A DNA stretch of 27,846 bases, from contig JBNAVN010000033.1 in the NCBI GenBank assembly GCA_049700315.1, forward strand, positions 1-27,846, in the 5' to 3' direction. Below the pieces are notes generated by a model that saw nothing but the letters and a program-made list of their open reading frames with translations, searched no databases and was not told the origin of the DNA. Shown in pieces: positions 15,638-23,882 of the stretch. Made by a program: the position numbers and the translations under genes. The stretch is from JAOAFX01 sp049700315. Its GTDB lineage: Bacteria > Hydrothermota > Tepidihabitantia > SM23-42 > JAOAFX01. Every line of letters starts with the position of its first letter. The first letter of the stretch is position 1.

Positions 15638-16778
15638 TGATTCCTTTTTTTCTAACATAGTTCTGAATCTGAGTTCTTAAAGAAACAATGGAAATATCTG
15701 CCTTTTTTGCAAGCCTTTTCAAATCTTGATATTCTATTGAAAATCTTTTTTCCCCTTCATATTCAAATATTTTTAATCCTATCTCACCCCAGGGTGTGGA
15801 TACCCTTTTTATCGCACGCCTCAAAATCAATCTCTTCTTGTAATCAATCCTTATGCCCAGGGTTGTGGTCTGCCTGAATATAATATCAATTATCCTCTGG
15901 TTGTAGCCTTCTGATAAGACAGTCAGTAATATACCAGGTCTTGAATTCTTCATTATTATCGGCGTGAAGAATACCTCAAGGGCACCTGCATCATAGAGTT
16001 TTTCCATAATAAATTCAAAATCCTGGGGATTCTGATCATCAATATTGGTTTCTATAACCAGACACTCGTCAACCAAAGATTCATTTATCTCGCCAAGAAA
16101 TACCCTTAACAGATTTGGATAATCCGTGAGTATCTTTGTGCCCGCACCAAGTCCGATTCTATCAATTTTTGTCAAAGATAGCCAATCTGTAAATTCAGCA
16201 ATCGTGCTCAGTATTGCGGCTGCTGTAGGGGTTGTGAATTCAAAAGGAACCGGTATAAAATCTACCGGTGCATTTCTTAATAATTCAGCAGTGGCAAGGT
16301 TGAATGCTGGCATTTTACCCTCAACTGTTTTGGCCAATCCTTTTCCTGCCTTCAATGTTCTTGAATACACCTTATCTACCTCAAGAAAATCCAGTGCAAC
16401 AAGTGCCCCGGTGATATCAAGAATTGTATCAACATCTGCAAGTTCGTGAAGATGTAAATGTTGTGCACCATGAACCTTCTTTTCAGCACTGAATATGCGA
16501 TTGATGATTTTTATTGCATTCTCTTTTATAGTAACCCTTAGATTGCACTTATTTATCAATGGTATAAAATCCCTCTCCTTCACAATTTTCTTGGTAATAA
16601 ATCTGATTTGCCTTGCCTTTATTCCCTGCCGGGAAATTGAATTAACCTTTATCTTCAAATCGGGAATGAACTTCAGGGACTTTTCAATATATTCTTTATC
16701 AACGCCAAGATCAATAAGACTGGCAAGAATCATATCGCCACTTGCCCCGAGTATTGGATCAAAGTATATCACCCTCAT
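15630..16778 (-). CDS. larC: Nickel-pincer cofactor biosynthesis protein LarC
   Basis: CTP-dependent nickel insertase that completes the nickel-pincer nucleotide cofactor of lactate racemase and other LarA-type enzymes. The N-terminus MRVIYFDPILGASGDM matches the family opening (xxFDxxxGxSGDM). The GAGxKILTDYPNLLRVFLGE and VIETNIDDQNPQ blocks are typical. At 382 residues it is normal length. ATG 16778 is chosen because the expected transcription start (about 16782) lies after the alternative TTG at 16784; the leader would be about four bases. larB, larE and larA are absent here. It leads the operon with the sigma and anti-sigma genes. Confidence 0.93.
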   Translation of the reverse strand: MRVIYFDPILGASGDMILASLIDLGVDKEYIEKSLKFIPDLKIKVNSISRQGIKARQIRFITKKIVKERDFIPLINKCNLRVTIKENAIKIINRIFSAEKKVHGAQHLHLHELADVDTILDITGALVALDFLEVDKVYSRTLKAGKGLAKTVEGKMPAFNLATAELLRNAPVDFIPVPFEFTTPTAAAILSTIAEFTDWLSLTKIDRIGLGAGTKILTDYPNLLRVFLGEINESLVDECLVIETNIDDQNPQDFEFIMEKLYDAGALEVFFTPIIMKNSRPGILLTVLSEGYNQRIIDIIFRQTTTLGIRIDYKKRLILRRAIKRVSTPWGEIGLKIFEYEGEKRFSIEYQDLKRLAKKADISIVSLRTQIQNYVRKKGISD

Positions 16779-16788
16779 AATCAAGATA

Positions 16789-16816
16789 ATTCTATCCGAA
16801 TATTAGAAAAATTCAA
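16789..16816 (-). promoter_or_regulatory. Sigma70-type promoter of the larC-sigma-anti-sigma operon
   Basis: Minus strand: TTGAAT (16816-16811), a 16-base spacer and TAGAAT (16794-16789). Ten bases separate the -10 element from ATG 16778, so the leader is about four bases. Confidence 0.65.
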
Positions 16817-16847
16817 TAGGCATTGTGATTCTACAGAACTTAGATAC

Positions 16848-16875
16848 TTGATATAGTGATTTATTTCAGTAAAAT
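16848..16875 (+). promoter_or_regulatory. Sigma70-type promoter of the EamA transporter gene
   Basis: TTGATA (16848-16853), a 16-base spacer and TAAAAT (16870-16875). Only five bases (ACCAT) separate the -10 element from ATG 16881, predicting a leaderless mRNA. It is divergent from the larC promoter, with 31 bases between the -35 elements. Confidence 0.7.
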
Positions 16876-16880
16876 ACCAT

Positions 16881-17762
16881 ATGGATCAACAGAAAAAGGC
16901 ATATACCTTTGCCCTGATCGTTGTTTTATGCTGGACAACGGTTGCCTCAGCATTCAAAATAACCTTAAGGTATTTGGACTTTATCCAACTTGTATTCTGG
17001 TCTTCATTCATATCAATGTTAACACTTTTTTTGATCCTCTTATTTGAAAAAAAAATCTCTGAATTCAAACAATCAATAAGGCATTGTCTTGTCAATTCCC
17101 TGATCCTTGGATTTTTAAATCCATTCCTCTATTATCTTGTTCTTTTCAAGGCATACTCTCTTTTACCTGCACAGCAGGCACAACCCCTGAACCAGACCTG
17201 GGCAATAATCCTTGCCCTTTTATCTGCCATGATCTTAAAACAAAAAATTGGTCTGAAAAGTATCCTTGCTCTCCTGGTTAGTTTTTCTGGTGTTCTTCTG
17301 ATATCAACCCGTGGTGAATTGACAACCCTGAGATTTTCCAGTGTTCCAGGCGTATTGCTTGCCCTGGGTAGTGCTTTTGTCTGGGCATTCTACTGGATTT
17401 ATAACTTAAAGGATAAGAGAGATTCAATAATCAAACTCTTCACAAATTTTATCTTTGGTACTGTATTTATCTTTTTGTTAATGCTGGTCTCAAGACACAA
17501 TTTTTTCCCCAATTTACCGGGAGTTCTTGGGGGCATATATATTGGAATCTTTGAAATGGGAATCTCTTTCTTCCTCTGGTTGAAGGCATTGAGTCTTTCA
17601 AAGACTACTGCCCAGATTGGCAATATGGTCTATCTTGTGCCTTTCCTTTCACTTGTCGTAATAAGGATAACTGTAGGTGAGCAGATTTTACTGGCAACAG
17701 TCTTTGGACTTATTCTTATAGTTATCGGCATTCTTATCCAGCAGTACCATTCAAAGAATTAG
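16881..17762 (+). CDS. EamA/DMT-family inner-membrane transporter
   Basis: 293 residues with about ten predicted membrane helices in two EamA repeats (about residues 8-140 and 152-290). This is the standard drug/metabolite transporter architecture of metabolite and amino-acid exporters. The pattern LNQTWAIILALLSAMILKQKIG near the end of repeat 1 and the matching MVYLVPFLSLVVIRITVGEQI in repeat 2 are typical. The substrate cannot be told from sequence. The gene has a clear promoter but no Shine-Dalgarno, since the -10 element ends five bases before the ATG, so a leaderless transcript is likely. Its stop overlaps the stop of the convergent MFS gene (shared bases 17759-17762). Confidence 0.9.
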   Translation: MDQQKKAYTFALIVVLCWTTVASAFKITLRYLDFIQLVFWSSFISMLTLFLILLFEKKISEFKQSIRHCLVNSLILGFLNPFLYYLVLFKAYSLLPAQQAQPLNQTWAIILALLSAMILKQKIGLKSILALLVSFSGVLLISTRGELTTLRFSSVPGVLLALGSAFVWAFYWIYNLKDKRDSIIKLFTNFIFGTVFIFLLMLVSRHNFFPNLPGVLGGIYIGIFEMGISFFLWLKALSLSKTTAQIGNMVYLVPFLSLVVIRITVGEQILLATVFGLILIVIGILIQQYHSKN

Positions 17763-19123
17763 TGAAAAAAAGTATATAAAAGAATGCTTGAAATCAAATA
17801 AAGGATACTTGTCGTGAAAAATGGTGGTCCGTAAGAAGAAAGATGTTCAATCAGAAGACCACCAATACTGGCACTCAATCCCCGACCTGCAGTCCATGCA
17901 ATTACCAGGAGTGCATTGGTCAGGGATTGTTCATTTTTGTGTACCTTCTCCATTGCAAAGTTGGTAAATAATGGTTGTGCCATATTCATTAGTGCCGCAC
18001 GAATCAAAAAGGAAGTAACTGCCAAAGGTATATTCCTTGTAAAACCCATAACAATCAAAAATGGAATAGAAAAAATCTGAGAGAAGAAAACCGTTCTTAT
18101 TTTGCCAATCTTTTCTGCAACAAGTGGTGCAATAAGCAATCCAGTGATCATCAGGGCTTGAGAGATACTGAAATATATGCCTATCAGATTAGTGGACACG
18201 TGCAGCCAGTTTTTGAAATACAAATTGATAAAAGGAATGCTCAAGCCTGCACCAAGCCCAGTAATGAGATTGGGCAGAAAGAGTTTGATGATAATTGAGC
18301 CTTTGGTTTTGAGCTCAAAAAATCTCTCAGTCTGTTCCAAATTGATTTCAACACCTTCTCTAATCATTAAATATGGAACAAAAGCAACCATTACCAGACC
18401 ACCAAATATGTAAAGTGTATAACGATAAGTAAGATTTGCAGAAAATCCATGTTGCTCAATAATTCCTGGTAATATCCCACCAAGGATACTACCGATTATC
18501 CCGGCCACCAGTGAGGAAGCAAAGTTGAGACTGAATAGATAAGGCCTTTCTCTGGGCGTTGAATTGCGCATAAAAAAAGGTGCTGCAGTCACCTGAAAAA
18601 ATACTGTTGCGACACCTGAGATAAGGCTTGCCCATATTATAGTTGTATAATAAACTGTTGAAACCTGTATGAAATAGCAAACAAGGGCAACTGGCGTTGA
18701 AAGCAGAAGAATTTTCTTGATTGAAAATCGCTTGATAACCAGAGATGCCGGGATTGCCATAATCAGCGTGCCAATAGTACTTGCCGTGATAATATTACCA
18801 ATTCTACCCTCACCTAAACTAATGCTCTTTAAGTACAGATTAAATAAAAGCATAAATCCAGAAAAACCCATTCCCATAAAAAATGTCCCGGTTAAGAATA
18901 GCCAGCCATTCCGGGAAATGAGTTTAAGATTCTGGCGGTATACTCTTATCGCCTTTGCTATTTTATGGAAAAAATTTTGTATAATGTTGAGTAAAACAGA
19001 TCTTGTTTCTATTTCAGTTTTTTTATTAATATCTCCGCAACCTTTTTCCCGGACAATAACATACCACCAAATATTGGGCCCATTCTTGGTCCACCAAATA
19101 CCGCATTTGCCGCCATACCACAA
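17759..19123 (-). CDS. Major facilitator superfamily transporter (start uncertain)
   Basis: About 12 membrane helices, beginning near residue 73 of the longest frame (GWLFLTGTFFMGMGFSGF). The loop SLVIKRFSIKKILLL sits at the usual helix 2-3 position. MFS porter of unknown substrate in the inner membrane. The start is a problem: the frame opens with TTG at 19123, deep inside thi4 (115-base overlap), and has no ATG, GTG or TTG codon until Met83 and Met85, which would cut into helix 1. The true start may be a rare codon such as ATT 19030, which has GGAG just upstream, or the overlap may be real. It follows an outer-membrane-like gene and thi4, so it may serve thiamine-precursor transport, but that is only inferred from position. 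Confidence 0.82.
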   Translation of the reverse strand: MWYGGKCGIWWTKNGPNIWWYVIVREKGCGDINKKTEIETRSVLLNIIQNFFHKIAKAIRVYRQNLKLISRNGWLFLTGTFFMGMGFSGFMLLFNLYLKSISLGEGRIGNIITASTIGTLIMAIPASLVIKRFSIKKILLLSTPVALVCYFIQVSTVYYTTIIWASLISGVATVFFQVTAAPFFMRNSTPRERPYLFSLNFASSLVAGIIGSILGGILPGIIEQHGFSANLTYRYTLYIFGGLVMVAFVPYLMIREGVEINLEQTERFFELKTKGSIIIKLFLPNLITGLGAGLSIPFINLYFKNWLHVSTNLIGIYFSISQALMITGLLIAPLVAEKIGKIRTVFFSQIFSIPFLIVMGFTRNIPLAVTSFLIRAALMNMAQPLFTNFAMEKVHKNEQSLTNALLVIAWTAGRGLSASIGGLLIEHLSSYGPPFFTTSILYLISSILLYTFFH

Positions 19124-19782
19124 ACATAAAGACCAGGAAAAATCTCGCGCGTATTCTTTATTGTCATATTTTCCGCGACCTCAGCCCACATAGATTTTTC
19201 ACCTTCAATCTTACCCGTTACCGTCAATAATCTGCCTTCATTCTTTTTCTGCACAATCTGCACAATTTCACAGGGATGACCCGTTGCATCAATCACTGCC
19301 TTTGATTTAAATGTAATCGGATCAATGTGCAATTTCGCCATATCCACACTGGTCCAGTTTACAACCACACCACAGACCTCGTCTTCTCTGATAACAACAT
19401 CCTCAATTCTTATCAGATTAAATATCTTCAATCCCTGTTTTAGTGCCCGGTCTGTGAGACAGGCAGTTGCCTCAAGTGAATCAGCAACATAATAACCACG
19501 CTCATATTCTTTGTATCTAATACCAAACTCTTCAAGAATCTCAAGACCCTGCTTCTGAACAACAATCTTATTAAACATCATACCACCACCAGGCATCCCA
19601 CCGCCAAGTTTTAATGCACTTTCAAAAAGAATTGTCTTTATACCTTTTTTCGCAAGATAATATCCTGCGCATAAACCAGAAGGACCCGCCCCTCCAATGA
19701 TAACATCGGATTCAACATAATTCAAAAGGTCCTTCAGATATGTTTCAATGATTGCTTTGGAGATAATGGTTTCTTCAAGCAT
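19009..19782 (-). CDS. thi4: Sulfide-dependent adenosine diphosphate thiazole synthase (Thi4)
   Basis: Makes the thiazole moiety of thiamine from NAD and glycine. 257 residues with an N-terminal Rossmann motif GGAGPSGLCAGYYLAKKG (about 30-47), the LGGGMPGGGMMF loop (59-70) and the C-terminal GLYVCGMAANAVFGGPRMGP block. At the position of the yeast sulfur-donor cysteine, the motif NWTSVDMAKLHIDP carries His152. This is as in catalytic archaeal Thi4, which uses free sulfide rather than a suicide cysteine. That fits an anaerobic, sulfidic habitat. It starts two bases after the outer-membrane-like gene and is overlapped at its end by the MFS frame. No TPP riboswitch was recognised upstream. Confidence 0.93.
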   Translation of the reverse strand: MLEETIISKAIIETYLKDLLNYVESDVIIGGAGPSGLCAGYYLAKKGIKTILFESALKLGGGMPGGGMMFNKIVVQKQGLEILEEFGIRYKEYERGYYVADSLEATACLTDRALKQGLKIFNLIRIEDVVIREDEVCGVVVNWTSVDMAKLHIDPITFKSKAVIDATGHPCEIVQIVQKKNEGRLLTVTGKIEGEKSMWAEVAENMTIKNTREIFPGLYVCGMAANAVFGGPRMGPIFGGMLLSGKKVAEILIKKLK

Positions 19783-19784
19783 TT

Positions 19785-20306
19785 CTAAAAAATCCCGAAC
19801 CGAGCACCAAATGAAAGGCGGAACATTGCCTCAGTACCGCCTCCTCCATCATAGACAATTATGCCGGGCTCAACAAAGATTTTTGTCCTGGGATTTACTG
19901 GATAGTTTAGACCCATGCCAAATCTGAAAGACAAAAATGTATTAGAACCACCTGGTCCTGGTGTATCAACAATTCCCAAGCCAAAACCACCGTGTACATA
20001 TGGTTCAATTTCAGCCATGGGAATGTAGAAAAGTCCATCAAGGGAAAGCCCGCTAAAACCCAAAGCGCCGTGATTGAAATAGAACTGAGTCCCATTACCG
20101 AATACGACCTCAGTGATATTGAGCCTAATGCCCACCTGTTTTATTGGATTAGCCACACATTCAGCACCTATGCCAAAGTAGACATCATCGCCAATATAAA
20201 GGCTTGCTTTTGGTGCTATCTCCAGGGTTGAACGACTGACTCGTCTAATTCCTTTTGCCTGAACAAAGACTGCAAGGCAGAAAACTAAAACCAGTATTTT
20301 TTTCAT
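19785..20306 (-). CDS. Small outer-membrane beta-barrel-like protein
   Basis: 173 residues with a clear signal peptide (MKKILVLVFCLAVFVQA, cleavage after AxA-like VQAKG). Alternating hydrophobic strands follow, rich in glycine and aromatic residues (for example YFGIGAECVA, VHGGFGLGIV, FRFGMGLNY), and it ends in phenylalanine (FGARFGIF), a typical outer-membrane-protein signature. Probably an eight-stranded barrel of the OmpA/OmpW size class; function unknown. AAGGAG lies five bases before the ATG, directly after a good promoter, so the leader is only about 11 bases. It heads the unit with thi4 and the MFS transporter. Confidence 0.8.
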   Translation of the reverse strand: MKKILVLVFCLAVFVQAKGIRRVSRSTLEIAPKASLYIGDDVYFGIGAECVANPIKQVGIRLNITEVVFGNGTQFYFNHGALGFSGLSLDGLFYIPMAEIEPYVHGGFGLGIVDTPGPGGSNTFLSFRFGMGLNYPVNPRTKIFVEPGIIVYDGGGGTEAMFRLSFGARFGIF

Positions 20307-20323
20307 TTTTTCTCCTTTTATAT

Positions 20324-20351
20324 ATTATACATAAAATTGGACTTTTTTCAA
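20324..20351 (-). promoter_or_regulatory. Sigma70-type promoter of the outer-membrane protein-thi4-MFS unit
   Basis: Minus strand: TTGAAA (20351-20346), a 16-base spacer and perfect TATAAT (20329-20324). The expected transcript starts about 11 bases before ATG 20306, at the AAGGAG itself. Confidence 0.8.
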
Positions 20352-20371
20352 TAGGGAGCACCTCATCATTT

Positions 20372-20406
20372 TGCAACACTTTTCTGCCTGCCGCAAAAAT
20401 GTTGCA
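20372..20406. repeat. Inverted repeat in the esterase/outer-membrane-protein gap
   Basis: TGCAACA (20372-20378) and TGTTGCA (20400-20406) form a 7-base inverted repeat with 21 bases between, extendable by TTTT/AAAA after a one-base bulge. On the + strand a run of five T follows. On the minus strand, where transcription arrives from the esterase gene, no T-run follows. It could be a weak terminator or a binding site. Confidence 0.4.
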
Positions 20407-20415
20407 TTTTTCACC

Positions 20416-22992
20416 TCAAAAATCCTTCTTCTTAAAATACATAAATTTTCTATCCAGCTGCCAGTTTTTACTAAAAAACCCTGCTCCAACAACCCCTGCC
20501 CAGCCATATCTTCCAGCCAATTCATCCCAAATTACAAAATCAGGTAATCCAGAACCGGAATAGATTGCAGAAAATAAGCCCAAATATCTCTGCACCTTTT
20601 TTGTCGTTGCTGAATATAACAAGACAAATTTTTCTAAATTAAATGGATTGGGATAGATTTCCATTAAACAGAGGTCACTGTGTTTCAAAACTTCATTCTG
20701 AATGGCAATGCCTTTTTCAATGCCAAAATTTATCGGCAGTCTTTTGTTTATCTTTTTAATAAACGCATTGGTCTGGGCATTGCCAAATAATATGAGATTG
20801 AAATTTTTTATATGTTCTTGAGTTATTTCAGTATCAGGGATTATCTCAACATACCCATTTGCCCTGATCCACCAGGTATAACTCTGTAACCTTGCCTGAT
20901 GCAGATTATTTTCTGTATCAATTGAATCGCCAACGGTCCCATAGACAAGAATGAATGGGCTAAAATATGCCTGTTTAATTGGACCGTATCTTTCTGCAGT
21001 CTTTTCAAATCTCTTTTTGTTATATTTTGTAATTTTGAATCCGTTTTTTGTCTTTGTGAATGTGCTCTCTTGCTGATTTTTGTATTTACATCTAATCTTC
21101 TTTCCATCTATATTAAAAAAAACATAGTCAGGAAAGGTAGCCAGTTCCTTAAAAGAAATAGTAAAAACACTGATATTTTCTGTTTGAATATTGTACAGGA
21201 TGTATTTTTGCTTGGAATCCATAAATTTTTCCATCAAGCCTTTAGTATCAACACGCGCAATTATCTTTCCATCCTGATAAATGTTTTCTAATTCATCTAT
21301 CCTTATCCAGTATGCCTGATTTGAATGCCCAATATCTGAGGTCTTAAAAACAATGCTCTCAGGATATGGATTCCTTTTTTTGCCTTTCAAAAATTCCATC
21401 ATTTCTTTCAAATCTACACAATCAACACCGGGTGTTGAATCAATATCCCACCAGTGTCCCTTTCCTTCAACTTCATTATACACAAAATTATAACCAATTT
21501 CTTTTAAATATTGCGCGATCATCCTTGTCTGGAGCACTGGCACATTATCATCTGCCCCACCATGCAAAATATATATCGGCAAATTCAAGGTATTTTCTAA
21601 AAACACAGGTGCAATATCTTCCCTCAATACCATATCACGGAATTTTAACTGTTCAGGATGGGCAAAGATTTCACTCCGCTGTAAAAACCATGGAATATAT
21701 AATTGAAAACTTGCCCAGCCGGCACTCGGTGCAATTGCCGCAAACAAATCAGGATGTGACAATCCTATATGCCAGACACCATGCCCACCCATTGAATGGC
21801 CGGTGAGATAAATGCGGTCTTCATCAATCTTAAAATTCTTTTTCACATCTTCAAGTACCTCAAGAAAATCCAATCTTCCCCAATCCTGCCAGTCAAAGCC
21901 ATACCTTCTCCGATTTGTCGGGGCAACAACAAATGCCCAATCTTTTTGTGTATATGATTTAACCTGATTTATTGCCTCAACACTTGCACCATGGCATGAC
22001 ATAATCAATGCATATTCTGAATCAGAAGAAAAATCTTTTGGCAGTAAAATTCCATAATACTGGCAGGAATTATCAATCTTTGAGATAAATGTCCTCTTAT
22101 AAGGTTCATCAGGATTTTTTATCTTTATCCACAAAGAATCATCTGCCTCATAAATTTTGTTATATATACGAATCCTTACGAGTGTGCTCTCCCCTGTTTC
22201 AATTCTATCCTTTGATTTCAATGATACCGGAATTTTTATCACAGACAAGGGCATAATTTTTATAATTTCTTTTTCGGTCTTTTCTATATCATCGCCATAA
22301 ATTTCAATTTTTAATTTCTTCATAACCCTATCAGTTGTATTCACAACTGGCACGCCAATATAACCAGAATAACTCTCTCCTCTTATCAAATCAGGCAATG
22401 TAATGTCCTGGATAATCATTAAAGGCTCAGGTTTGGTTATGATCTTAAGAGAAAATGAATGCCCTGTATAACCACTTGCTCTCAGGATGATCTTATTTTT
22501 ACCACCTTGTAGCATAACTGGAATTTGCACATATCTGTCTCCATAAACATCACCGGGTAAAAGTAGACCATTAAGAACAAAAAAACCAACACCCTGGGCA
22601 CTCACAAGCGCATAAACTTTTTCATTGCATTCAAATTCACCATAGACTATACTTGCACTTAAAAGTCCTGCCACGCCATAATAATCCTGGATTGTATCCC
22701 ACAATATATTTTCATATTTGATTTCTACGCGTTCATTATCAGTATGTAATCTCTTCCATTTAACAAATCCGCCCTGGACAAGAAAACTTGGATAGATAGC
22801 TGTTGTATCAGGTTCAAATGAATCAGCATCAAGATCTAAATCTAACCCTGTAATTCCTTCTCTGACCCCGACCGAGAACGGACCTAAATACCACCAGTTT
22901 TCAACTACAATGCTATCTGAATCACCTTTATCAGCAATTAGACCAAATACAAATATTAGATTGATGAAAATTATGGAGGGCACTTGGCACAT
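20416..22992 (-). CDS. Large secreted alpha/beta-hydrolase (prolyl oligopeptidase/esterase-like)
   Basis: 858 residues. The N-terminal hydrophobic stretch (PSIIFINLIFVFGLIA) is a likely signal peptide. An N-terminal beta-rich region (about 30-300) precedes the hydrolase domain (about 310-530). There the nucleophile Ser400 lies in GHSMGG, the likely acid is Asp481/482 in HGGADDNVP and the likely His is 513 in GKGHWW. The C-terminal region has the NPFNLEKFVLLYSATT pattern and ends with LPDFVIWDE...GAGFFSKNW, as in large S9-like hydrolases of Planctomycetes. Substrate unknown (ester or peptide). The ATG at 22992 overlaps the cysteine synthase end by 22 bases; GTG 22983 is an alternative start. 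No Shine-Dalgarno is evident. Last gene of its operon. Confidence 0.85.
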   Translation of the reverse strand: MCQVPSIIFINLIFVFGLIADKGDSDSIVVENWWYLGPFSVGVREGITGLDLDLDADSFEPDTTAIYPSFLVQGGFVKWKRLHTDNERVEIKYENILWDTIQDYYGVAGLLSASIVYGEFECNEKVYALVSAQGVGFFVLNGLLLPGDVYGDRYVQIPVMLQGGKNKIILRASGYTGHSFSLKIITKPEPLMIIQDITLPDLIRGESYSGYIGVPVVNTTDRVMKKLKIEIYGDDIEKTEKEIIKIMPLSVIKIPVSLKSKDRIETGESTLVRIRIYNKIYEADDSLWIKIKNPDEPYKRTFISKIDNSCQYYGILLPKDFSSDSEYALIMSCHGASVEAINQVKSYTQKDWAFVVAPTNRRRYGFDWQDWGRLDFLEVLEDVKKNFKIDEDRIYLTGHSMGGHGVWHIGLSHPDLFAAIAPSAGWASFQLYIPWFLQRSEIFAHPEQLKFRDMVLREDIAPVFLENTLNLPIYILHGGADDNVPVLQTRMIAQYLKEIGYNFVYNEVEGKGHWWDIDSTPGVDCVDLKEMMEFLKGKKRNPYPESIVFKTSDIGHSNQAYWIRIDELENIYQDGKIIARVDTKGLMEKFMDSKQKYILYNIQTENISVFTISFKELATFPDYVFFNIDGKKIRCKYKNQQESTFTKTKNGFKITKYNKKRFEKTAERYGPIKQAYFSPFILVYGTVGDSIDTENNLHQARLQSYTWWIRANGYVEIIPDTEITQEHIKNFNLILFGNAQTNAFIKKINKRLPINFGIEKGIAIQNEVLKHSDLCLMEIYPNPFNLEKFVLLYSATTKKVQRYLGLFSAIYSGSGLPDFVIWDELAGRYGWAGVVGAGFFSKNWQLDRKFMYFKKKDF

Positions 22993-23882
22993 ATTGATCG
23001 GAATAATGTTGTGCTCAAATAGCGCTCGCCCCGGTCCGGAAGGATTACAACTATTGTGCCCGAATCCATCTTCTCTGCGATGTGCAAGGCACCCGCCACT
23101 GCCGCACCGCTTGACATACCCACAAATAAACCTTCCCTTGTCGCAAGTAGCCTTGTTGTCTCAAAAGCCGCACCATCTTCAATTACTATCTTTTCATCCA
23201 ATATTTCAGGTTGATAAATCTTTGGAATCAAGGATTCATTCATATTTTTCAATCCCTGTATTGAATGTCCTTCAGCTGGTTCAACTCCCACAATTCTGAT
23301 ATCCTGTTTTTTTTCTTTGAGATATTGACCAACGCCCATCAGGGTGCCGGTCGTGCCCATACCTGCAACAAATACATCAATCTTGCCTTTTGTCTGAGAA
23401 AATATTTCAGGTCCGGTTGTCTCGTAATGCGCAAGAACATTGTTTTTATTTTCAAATTGGTTTGGCATATAGTATTGTTCAGGATTTTCATTGAGCAGTT
23501 GTTGTGCCCTCAAAATTGCACCATCAGTACCCTCTTTTGCTGGTGTCAGAATAACCTCAGCACCAAAAGCCTGAAGGATATGTTGTCTCTCAACGCTAAC
23601 ACATTCAGGCATAAAAAGTTTCACCCTGTACCCCTTTACTGCACCAATCATTGCCAGGGCAATACCGGTATTCCCGGATGTTGGTTCAATTATAATCCTG
23701 TCGCTGGTAAGTTCACCTGATTCTTCTGCCTTTTTTATCATATAATAAGCAGCACGGTCTTTTATTGAACCACCAGGATTATTTCCTTCAATCTTTGCGA
23801 AAATTTTCACTTCTGGTTTTTTGGAATTGAGATTTACAAGTTCCACAATTGGGGTATTGCCGATTGCTGATAAGATACTCAT
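22971..23882 (-). CDS. cysM: PLP-dependent cysteine synthase (CysM-like)
   Basis: Makes cysteine from an activated serine (O-acetyl- or O-phosphoserine) and sulfide, or a related sulfur donor, in the cytoplasm. 303 residues. The PLP lysine is Lys41 in EGNNPGGSIKDRAA, whose EGNNP context is closer to CysM than to CysK. The PLP-phosphate loops PTSGNTG (67-73) and GMGTTGTLMGVG are present. The C-terminal GERYLSTTLF block is typical, followed by a short CAKCPP tail. It overlaps ffh by four bases (ATGA). The CysK/CysM distinction is uncertain from sequence alone. Confidence 0.93.
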   Translation of the reverse strand: MSILSAIGNTPIVELVNLNSKKPEVKIFAKIEGNNPGGSIKDRAAYYMIKKAEESGELTSDRIIIEPTSGNTGIALAMIGAVKGYRVKLFMPECVSVERQHILQAFGAEVILTPAKEGTDGAILRAQQLLNENPEQYYMPNQFENKNNVLAHYETTGPEIFSQTKGKIDVFVAGMGTTGTLMGVGQYLKEKKQDIRIVGVEPAEGHSIQGLKNMNESLIPKIYQPEILDEKIVIEDGAAFETTRLLATREGLFVGMSSGAAVAGALHIAEKMDSGTIVVILPDRGERYLSTTLFRSICAKCPP

